A program made the position numbers and the translations under genes. The notes below the pieces were generated by a model. The model had not been told where the DNA came from and did not search any database. It saw only the letters and a list, made by a program, of their open reading frames with translations. Source: Paracyclopina nana (taxonomy: Eukaryota > Arthropoda > Copepoda > Cyclopoida > Cyclopettidae). From it: a stretch of DNA of 64,000 nucleotides. The DNA is taken from NCBI GenBank assembly GCA_019096065.1, contig JAGUCH010000001.1, forward strand, positions 7,130,001-7,194,000, read 5' to 3'. Below, one piece after another: positions 61,701 through 64,000 of this stretch (position 1 is its first letter; every line of letters begins with the position of its first letter).

Positions 61701-61789
61701 CACAAAATAAGGATCCATCCGAAAACCAGGTCCCATAGGAAGGCCAATCACTTCAGCCGAAGGACCCCCCGTAGCTGAGCCTGTCAGAC
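40787..61789 (-). CDS. Dpr-like two-Ig cell-surface protein, 5' end missing
   Basis: Exons (minus): 61789-61611, 58573-58363, 57716-57568, 41243-41069, 40956-40787, with GT-AG borders and matching phases. Ig1 spans the first two: AYLECRVRNLG gives Cys 1, then VSWVRHKDVQILAVGG, and DQGTYECQIST gives Cys 2. The WVRH-D and YECQ-ST motifs are diagnostic of the Dpr family. Ig2 spans the next two: ALNLTCVVDA, KMVWYKDGK, then ISDSGNYTCEAP. The last exon continues VDGESPNAW and ends in a hydrophobic tail (CLLVLLSVILCCFW) suited to a GPI signal or membrane anchor. Dpr proteins bind DIP partners and specify neuronal contacts in insects. The signal-peptide exon is not found and probably lies beyond 61789. 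A BEL/Pao element occupies most of the 16.3-kb intron splitting Ig2, and a MITE cluster fills the intron at 58574-61610. Confidence 0.88.
41345..41514. mobile_element. Foldback element with AGGCTTAGTCTTTCGC ends
   Basis: A 170-bp near-perfect palindrome. The left arm begins AGGCTTAGTCTTTCGCAAGT and its inverse ends at 41514. The arms run over 50 bp and contain ATTTAAATAG words also repeated in the centre. It lies in the Dpr-like intron. No clear target duplication. Confidence 0.75.
43390..43824 (-). repeat. BEL 3' LTR (435 bp)
   Basis: Matches 56197-56631 over its full length. It contains three GCAATGC cores (43472, 43530, 43566) and the last codons of the second ORF. Confidence 0.95.
43802..47173 (-). 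CDS. BEL second ORF in env position, zinc-knuckle protein
   Basis: 1,123 residues, uninterrupted. The first ~260 residues are acidic then Arg/Ser/Lys-rich, with RS-type runs (SRSSSSARSKSDRKRSS). The middle part (~270-970) is not recognised. At ~976-1033 are three zinc-knuckle units: CTRCGSFDHEKRSC (C-x2-C-x4-H-x4-C), CIYPQCGSTDHTVMVC (C-x4-C-x4-H-x4-C) and CELCQELGHEPWHH (C-x2-C-x4-H-x3-H). I see no signal peptide, membrane helix or furin-type site, so this does not look like an envelope protein; a second nucleic-acid-binding, Gag-like or accessory protein is more likely. It starts 275 bp after the gag-pol stop. A TTTACACCATAG acceptor-like site ~30 bases ahead of the ATG could serve a spliced subgenomic RNA. 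The stop codon lies 23 bp inside the 3' LTR. Confidence 0.8.
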   Translation of the reverse strand: MESDRDEPGGEENFGGEMLTPSTSMTPNLQGDAPNLEGPPPAMREVLQEFDAITAPIIGSIATNPSGNSENSIAMKPLNEEPMDTDLLASSPKYAPSELSISSPARKMDVESVSSSILDSESAEDQIEIHVDSGILDDEVKSTTSTTGRGEEEDKPGEMPVSSTRKPREIRSEPSSRSSSSARSKSDRKRSSTESRSRSEDTRSSREPLKRTNLSNFKIPRLPPRKDDRRSSRTSVFERLGDKKKEGPKERPEETLFGDVYSFRDRSAEIIKDEFGIIRPNNLSLLFTGLGLPSAFEDRRAMLTDHARVLKACLFAEQVYFHDEMEAMEGDAILKHYSDPKVAILGHSLSYGPRDPTDTRSEMARAADPASASKADHTRIAGLLGGIAPIDVMAVCHPRLVHIYEKYEFNCLFVNPPVQPLRRGSLEGAVLEVCRQVWLKRKSFATMISRGMFGSIPPNEDECLRQVLSIGKQSDMEAVPEWLERFWHHFSLNPTITTLADPFEDPDLLIAALRSSGMSPPALRPPPPTRDGEAPPSNCPRVEAMLQDPACNADCPAENCAIHRVQEGPHDAQVRGEMGEQCHSTFSLEDAIEAIKMRSGPLDCRPSGGKRNVVVLENDDQWPQLEQDLEDKYAFFSDVAAWNAMTSHMYSWTVKALDKAGMANADGKPNEGCFTLLGVGTLTGTLLVIQCNYGGNQHSFKGAKVPQKIVELLESPAVRVGGFNISEEKRYKDIGIDIRTKCDTNLVGIALFPQPEEKPANMRSNLTYLADRLGSDLVPVMVTTKKRSKPTLQPPRIAFEYDRDNDDFSVTYKKWTAKMQMYVWMNHAVTAASILALVVRGLQRHGFGLKTDVVRHVHFFLDRIRDNHNTGKLGKTDTEMRPFNKTEPPTTSSHCEDGLYAEWMFLRDNQATSVHSVLATRTHLRKGPRRYALDLHLVDKSLARDFLAVVRKAPGRLTWNDVVEVVFAGGRNAPHFCTRCGSFDHEKRSCNAGPVKCIYPQCGSTDHTVMVCEMLLKRCELCQELGHEPWHHELKFGKPWMQLVEEASLCSLLSIKGFRLHEGFRLKLAREEDRVSLIPYNRIIKVDGVARHVLETRLWPSRPNGLREANGLQGGTLCEFASP
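43828..43836 (-). other. BEL polypurine tract
   Basis: AAGGGGGGA on the minus strand, three bases before the 3' LTR. It lies inside the second ORF, where it is read as part of LQGGTL. It is the expected primer for plus-strand DNA synthesis. Confidence 0.7.
47449..56133 (-). CDS. BEL/Pao Gag-Pol polyprotein
   Basis: 2,894 residues in one frame, as usual for BEL/Pao. Residues 1-~1000 are a low-complexity Gag-type region rich in Pro/Gln/Gly/Ser, longer than I would expect. Around 1249-1320 are zinc knuckles (CPECNSSDHRFYNC, CEKCQSNSHH). Protease at ~1480 has FLDTGAQLSLVS. Reverse transcriptase has LFTDISKMFLRF and the active site YVDD (~1914). RNase H begins near 2101 (FTDASESAKGA). The integrase zinc domain is at ~2450 (HQKLGHGLGKLRYL, CAKCARHR), with the catalytic core Asp in FTSFDMCGPF (~2525), Asp in MRSDNGSNF (~2588) and Glu in GLGEAAIKLF (~2645). 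The C-terminal segment after the core matches the usual BEL tail (VGDVVAVLEKPQ). The start at 56133 lies 44 bp past the primer site. No frameshift or stop is seen. Confidence 0.95.
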   Translation of the reverse strand: MPRNKWGKIKAKIDQPEDAGTRRSRRVQGQSPYGGTGRVNLEISPYHQALRDLNQASKFARKSAKKQAEAKLALLHEVTDAIPEPELARNIVELIHSPIEPSTPTSEAVVVSSSTGTLIRPDKNNMTTRTPVGNSGPFDPNVSSFPPTPMPDPHRRHTIPGVLAPATTSAGTSGNAQNRAPPPFNLDTSTPIGPQAGGAAALGNAASGISMDATSTTVVDREQQPRDNSGRFVPAMQPPRTGPPPSSQDDATSQTSYGSRSFHGIKPRGEGIPSGSKKKAASKRGSGNRTEGEYVPGGTKRRPNAGKKSAKQLQEMKKAETEAFAHTESLQNLFQITQPFTNRHKAEFDKGGVTKSTAHEVLQHLRYYIKEYERIYSLYEQSVAQANIQPSKTLRDSYVKNYQACQMLLASANQIMKTFPNSHAGTSSNAPQSSMLQSQSSPTAQPRQEERDSQLARVEMDEASGGCHVVMQDGDYYYLTAQQVSVRETADWLNQQLQVRPGTLTGTNTSHHDASTQQDLAGNAGEGAPPHAGNPPPDVDGRSQRDLRIGTSSARNSAVSGPAVDTAALARTAMAYGAAACIFRGVHGAMAQEISTGTPPSEIAGNYRSYARALGTLQEAAQNFEAQGGKPEDRDLKLIQQGEDMVQTLRNMLRDVPPEVMSNAPARDLSDPFSVYEANFPHARTSRPDERGHVLNNVYVPRVPALNPPDLSVPPPPLRSNPNFGPQPPMATRAPSGLPGGAPMDSFVPRVRPPILQSAYSGPQQQWPTHPQGQASYPENQGLAAGASFPPPVYSQATGNVTVTTQAHHVPHHNVVSFAGNAMGYGGAPPQIAGHPGLPDWPCQQSGQWPAAPTGHSTNPGLIQGPPIQNPASYGLAHAQPPPVRPPILNRYGYPQTTAYAGSFPYNPLPQPGYGASTRPPIRYPRPQSHPEQPLYNQAGNWQNNGGFGNYQAPHLLPPSQGSFGSRYKAKLAPVNMTKFSGNDVSEFYAFRDQFRSFVHEDTTMPWPEKYSRLLELTQGGPAGDFVSRQPQTEAGYLHCLEALEADYGCPKLQMDCLISKLMNMAPLDADNASSVMTAKLAVGDIYRHVTTHWGFPGIAASMDMHDSYIFRSLPMTPSTRQDIDQFLNGRTDDANSYLNGPLFEKWCNRKLQRLRSLSVNHGSGAAIGIAKPARQIKAAVAVNHVANPEFEEPCSNTSSHNEPPCQNLFHYGVASERPAQMDTEQLIVESEEDQSLIIMTVTKNNQRYYAKCPECNSSDHRFYNCPSVLALPPRGQALKCFKYKACLRCLAGVHTTKDCIRDWKCEKCQSNSHHTRLHGAWDHVDKNKTTLAQETEAKSPTDQEMTKAVAHLAEVLKNMRTTPQDDVDPLKAELKNTSSLSHFTSVSASELGDDHLELDDFVPDENEKDEVFINKIDLIDETSASRIANMTELKGPLSSTSMPPAEVVAAMPKPTRGRELLSFCVVPVMVANPKDPDHFIKVNAFLDTGAQLSLVSKNLSEKLKLEGVSDDQILKMIATTVTVASEAVTLQIKAVSGGPIHDIAAHTIADLPSSVNVPPISKLKKKFAFLKDLELPTYAAPPCPDLLIGIDYFNLIMPDRVVHKKEGEPYVYDCPLGRVITYYTPEQVKGASHYGVMLGTITLPVEESAGPPALPCQLCEGKDIPPPSELLKALWEYDDPLGPPPLAMLSVNDKKALDILTSTITQLDNRRYQMRPMWRDNEPSFICNRLAVMKATSAVERRLKLFDLPTYEKACQELKEWLEAGFIRILDPRFDNLDDGYYLDWLLVERRDKPSMPVRVVFDGSRQHNGKSLNDALLPGPKLQRDVFEILIAAREKPVILFTDISKMFLRFSLDESSRKYHRFIWAGVHYEANSVVFGTVSAPCMASFAVKHHISQYQESHPLAYKVLDSSLYVDDVFASVEDNIVGRETVKQILEIGDLGGMPFRKWGSNAPSVLQDIPDAHKLPGFSVTSEAAEVTKALGMYVDCEGDQILFQPPSTDSVKDAPLTLRLMVQFVPRLFDPLGLINPLILKGRLLIQRVMALKHVYNVDWDTVFDMIDSEEIELITKEWGDYLAEVARVEAFRLPRAMRSRPAKTISMHIFTDASESAKGAAVYLRMEYEEGTYDCTLLATRMKIASLSETRSMPEMELEGCVIGAEICDDVLRALEKVDSVHLWTDSQCALTWISKPARRYKKFIARRVTQIFERTMNFQWHHVPGRMNPADLVSRGCSIAELADSDLWIHGPRFLRGPDDKFPKWTPNISDDERAALQLYERNNLNTRKVKKLIKKVNLISYFERLGGYFVPKHLRPDVDTRIAWNYMRNSPCHIEFDRFNRWGRMVRTLAYCARFFLYIKHGSDAMPYGDITPQEYSRAENSIAVWLQQNEYGHELDFFYDKGHWPKGSRLATLDPVIHQQGELRSKGRLEHSPVQWIGRRQLIVPGQGRRLILEDIHQKLGHGLGKLRYLSEAQLKYILPGGKRIITEILSHCAKCARHRLNALPPHMGQLPPHAVPLTEFMPFKYTSFDMCGPFTTQFNRSEYNMYVVVFICLHSKAIHCEELYDMTADSLMRAIEMFVARRGCPHTMRSDNGSNFIACRESIRVNPRYDEMLRKLQVLDWDKLRQHGGQIGIANWTLSPPLSPNFNGLGEAAIKLFKKALYREFSQKTTNIEDFRYIIIKSEGFVNGRPIGLLENNFLTPNHFLSRGPPGEILPVIDPDQLKTLEARFQLLETALQNLWDYWSLELVEQLRNMPIWRHHRDLLKVGDVVAVLEKPQFHKRYCWPLGIIHTAFRDQDGQCRRAIVKMVPPGNVEPVFYEKSTQFLIPLDVFRDSDELLIHPQPDEQIDMENDDDASGMARYVNSINAYRSAPWTKADAAEGKYPILSNRTVTLGSI
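56177..56194 (-). promoter_or_regulatory. Primer-binding site, tRNA-Lys type
   Basis: Minus-strand TGGCGCCCAACGTGGGGC lies two bases inside the 5' LTR. It is complementary over all 18 bases to the 3' end of animal tRNA-Lys(CUU) (GCCCCACG...GCGCCA), the same primer site used by several vertebrate retroviruses (established knowledge). Confidence 0.9.
56197..56631 (-). repeat. BEL 5' LTR (435 bp)
   Basis: Partner of 43390-43824, no difference noticed. It should carry the element promoter; I could not identify a TATA or initiator with confidence. Confidence 0.95.
59391..59537. mobile_element. Foldback element with AGGCTYAGTCTCTTC ends
   Basis: 147 bp. Arms AGGCTTAGTCTCTTCTGGAG... and its inverse (AGGCTCAGTCTC...) pair over ~60 bp around a short centre. 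The first 11 bases match the ends of 41345-41514. It lies in a Dpr-like intron. No clear target duplication. Confidence 0.75.
59889..59921 (+). repeat. 11-bp tandem repeat, three copies
   Basis: Three exact units of AACTTTTCAAG, followed by a partial unit. Confidence 0.9.
60090..60165 (-). pseudogene. tRNA-like remnant or tRNA-derived SINE head
   Basis: On the minus strand there is an A-box-like TGGTCTAGAGGC, a seven-base loop TTCCAAA between weak stems, and the B-box-like GGTTTGAGTCC. The T stem and acceptor stem do not pair, so it is not a working tRNA. The spacing of the two boxes is that of a tRNA. Confidence 0.5.
60174..60262 (-). mobile_element. Decayed half-copy of the 31787 MITE
   Basis: Resembles the first ~90 bp of 31787-31936 in inverse orientation: shared words ACTAAAACCAGT, TTGGTTA, TCAGGTTTT and ATGAGAACG in the same order. 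The far end is missing. Confidence 0.6.
60299..60509. mobile_element. Foldback MITE with AGGCCGTTCTCATATTG ends
   Basis: 211 bp. The terminal repeats begin AGGCCGTTCTCATATTGCCG and extend over ~40 bp with GCTAAGCTAAGGT words. AAT duplications lie at 60296-60298 and 60510-60512. The same outer 17 bases as 31787-31936 (one mismatch) place both in one family. It lies in the Dpr-like intron. Confidence 0.82.
61297..61441. mobile_element. Foldback element with GGCTCATTATCTTCTGCGT ends
   Basis: 145 bp. The outer 19-bp arms are perfect inverses, and inside there is a second inverted pair (TTCTTATTTA with TAAATAAGAA). It is in the Dpr-like intron. Confidence 0.7.
61507..61539 (+). mobile_element. 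Right-end fragment of the TAA-flanked MITE family
   Basis: The end GTACATGAACAGGATA, preceded by TTTTCCTAGG, resembles the right end of the 27699 and 31348 copies. No left end was found. Confidence 0.5.
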
Positions 61790-64000
61790 CTGGAGCGTCA
61801 ATCAAACGCAAGTATGTATTTTAGTTAGATATACGGCTACGTTAGTGCAACCGCGAGGTAAATCTACCGTACATTGCATTGCACTGCTTATTTATGCTCG
61901 AGGCGAGTACTACAAAAAGATGCAGCAACACCGACTCAGTCTAACGGAAAAAAGGATGCAATTATTCCCTCCTCCTTCCAAGTTCCGCTACTTCAAAATG
62001 CCTAGCAACCAATTACTAGTCTTGCCAATGTTTTAGTACCCTGAGGACACTTTGTGGCAGGAAATACATTGAAGTAATGCTCTAGTACAAAAGCCAATTT
62101 TATTGGTTATTGCCCGGTAGCTTTTGGAGCTCCGAGTTTCATAATTCCGGTATCTCTTGGCCTCTCACGTTTGGGGCACTTTGGCTAAAAAGGGTGCATG
62201 CGTGGAAGGTTCAGTGTGCTGCTTTCTCAGGCAATTTTCCAGTTCATGGTATGCTATAGCAGAAGAAAATAAATTCCTACACAGGAATTCAGACCCATTG
62301 TTTTTGCCCCTTAAACATCAGTTCCTCATTTATCTCAGTCTTTCAAGACGAAACTTTTCCACCTTCTAACTCCTTACCGTAACCGTATACTTGGAATGCA
62401 TAAGTCAATGCTTGTTGGCTCAATCTAATGCTTAGATTTGCACAGAAATGCACACATGTGACTAATTGGAGGAGAACCACTTTTAATATGCATGCCGTGT
62501 TTAGCAACATAAGATAATAGTCGCATTTAGCGTCTCTTTCTAATTTTTTTCCTCTTCTCACCTTTTTTTGGCAAGGAAAAAGTAGAGACTTGAGCAGAGA
62601 TAAATGTTGGCTGAGTAAGCCAAAATACTAAGAATGATTTACCGAACAAGGGTCATCACTAAGCTACGCGACAAAAACGCCCCTCTCTCTCTCCATGAAA
62701 TCGAATAAGAAAATCTTACAGAAGCCCTGGAAGATTTTGACGTGGATGACGAAATTGTGGCCAAGAAAGGGCTAAATATTCTTAGAACGGCCGTATGACA
62801 AAGGGGACGTGTAAAAAGTCTGGACGAGGCCCCACGATGATAAAAATTAAGCTGGAATCTCGAGCATTTTGCATGCGGAATGGTTATGGAGAGAACGAAA
62901 CATGAGGGTCTCATAAAATCTTATCATGGTGTGTTTTGCCTCCGAGCCATTCGTACGTTACGATGGCCCGACAGAATTTAGACTCTCCTCAGGCTCTTGA
63001 TGGTGCTAATAATGCAGATGATACAAGCAATATCATTCCGTGCAAATGTGTACACTCTGCTTTTGTGTGTGTGTGTGTCAAACAAGCCAACTGACAAACA
63101 ACAACTTAAATCTTGGGAAGATCAAGGAGCAGAAATTGTAGCGGTCCAATCTTCTCCTCAGCTCTGATAGTTATGGACTTAATGGTCCGGTAAATTCAAC
63201 CTTTTTCAGATATCCTACCCTGGCTGGAAGACGCAAATGCTATTTTTTGCGAGCTTGCTGTCCTTTCGTCAAAGAGGACCACTATCTAGCTCTAGTACAT
63301 ACTGTGGTCGAGCCTTTTTCTTAAGGAGGGCAAGAGCATGATTTGAATAAAATATCAAAGGAAGACGCATAGGCCACGCAGGACATTTCTGACAAACAAT
63401 GACAAAATTACGCAGCCTCTGAAGGCAATGCATAAAAACGAGTGGTTTCCTCTAACCCATCATTATGAATATCTTCCTCCCCTTTTAAAACGAGAGATGA
63501 CTCGCTGAAAATGGGCTGCTCTTGGTGTTGCCGAGAGTGGAGTATTTTTCGTTTATGGCTTCCTTTATGCATTCTAGAATGCTTAGCTTTCTCTCGACTT
63601 ACATTTGACATTTTTCTAGGTCATGTTGAGTACCACCAAGAGAGGACTCTAGTGGACAATAATTTCAAGCCAACCATCCCAAAATGCTGCTGACCCAACA
63701 ATGTGGTAGTGGTGGTGGTTCAAATCTTGCAGATGACGACACCCTAGCCACCCCCACGCGCACACACAACAGCAGAGAGCAATATTGTTTATGCCACCAT
63801 AAATAAAATACCATTATTCTGCAGAAGGAAAAACAACAGTCTCTGACAAAAAATATGATGGCCTTACATGATCAGTCTATCGGAAAATATCATTTCTGCA
63901 CATCTAAGGCAAAATGTAATCTCTGACAGGCGTCGTCGTGAAGGCGTCAAAACAAACATAGTAGTATTAGATTCCAATTCACGAGCGTTGCCATCATCGG
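61790..64000. other. Upstream region of the Dpr-like gene, no exon placed
   Basis: Likely intron of the Dpr-like gene. No signal-peptide exon was recognised. A TG dinucleotide run lies at 63064-63078. Confidence 0.4.

Noticed and set aside
63408-63611. Minus-strand 67-codon frame as the missing 5' exon of the Dpr-like gene
   Set aside because: It lacks a signal peptide, and no splice donor in the required phase was found.

Overview
This is a eukaryotic nuclear window, AT-rich, with spliced protein genes, GT-AG introns (some of 42-66 bp) and many transposons. The gene set points to an arthropod: a Dpr-type immunoglobulin cell-surface gene, a Tret1/GLUT-like sugar transporter, a lysosomal NAGLU, an NCKX exchanger, an annexin, a Transib transposon and a BEL/Pao retroelement. 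A crustacean is possible, but the sequence alone does not settle the species.

Layout. 1-1734 shows no gene. 1735-4870 is a complete Transib DNA transposon whose RAG1-related transposase can be rebuilt from two exons on the minus strand. 4876-13316 shows no recognisable gene. A tRNA-Glu(UUC) lies at 13317-13388. 15554-17774 (minus) is a nine-exon annexin with a long N-terminal tail that begins with a myristoylation-type Met-Gly. 21763-29666 (plus) is an NCKX-type Na+/Ca2+,K+ exchanger with a duplicated, apparently mutually exclusive exon pair. 32602-34394 (minus) is most of an MFS sugar transporter, 35422-39338 (minus) a complete alpha-N-acetylglucosaminidase, and 39702-40222 (minus) a small single-pass membrane protein that I do not recognise. 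40787-61789 (minus) is the 3' part of a Dpr-like two-Ig gene.

A 13,242-bp BEL/Pao LTR retrotransposon (43390-56631, minus, so sense to the host gene) sits in the intron that splits the second Ig domain of the Dpr-like gene. Its two 435-bp LTRs look identical by eye, its 2,894-codon gag-pol frame is open, and it carries a second long ORF (1,123 codons) in the env position that encodes zinc knuckles instead of an envelope. The whole element is also peppered with about 43 short palindromes centred on GCAWTGC, far above both expectation and the rest of the window. I cannot explain that pattern, and it is the strongest candidate here for something undescribed.

Several small non-autonomous elements lie in introns and spacers: a pair of ~410-bp TAA-flanked MITEs, two AGG(S)CGTTCTCATATTG-ended MITEs, and three near-perfect foldback elements with AGGCTYA-like ends. 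All exon boundaries were read by eye from splice consensus, reading phase and family conservation; no alignment or transcript data were available.
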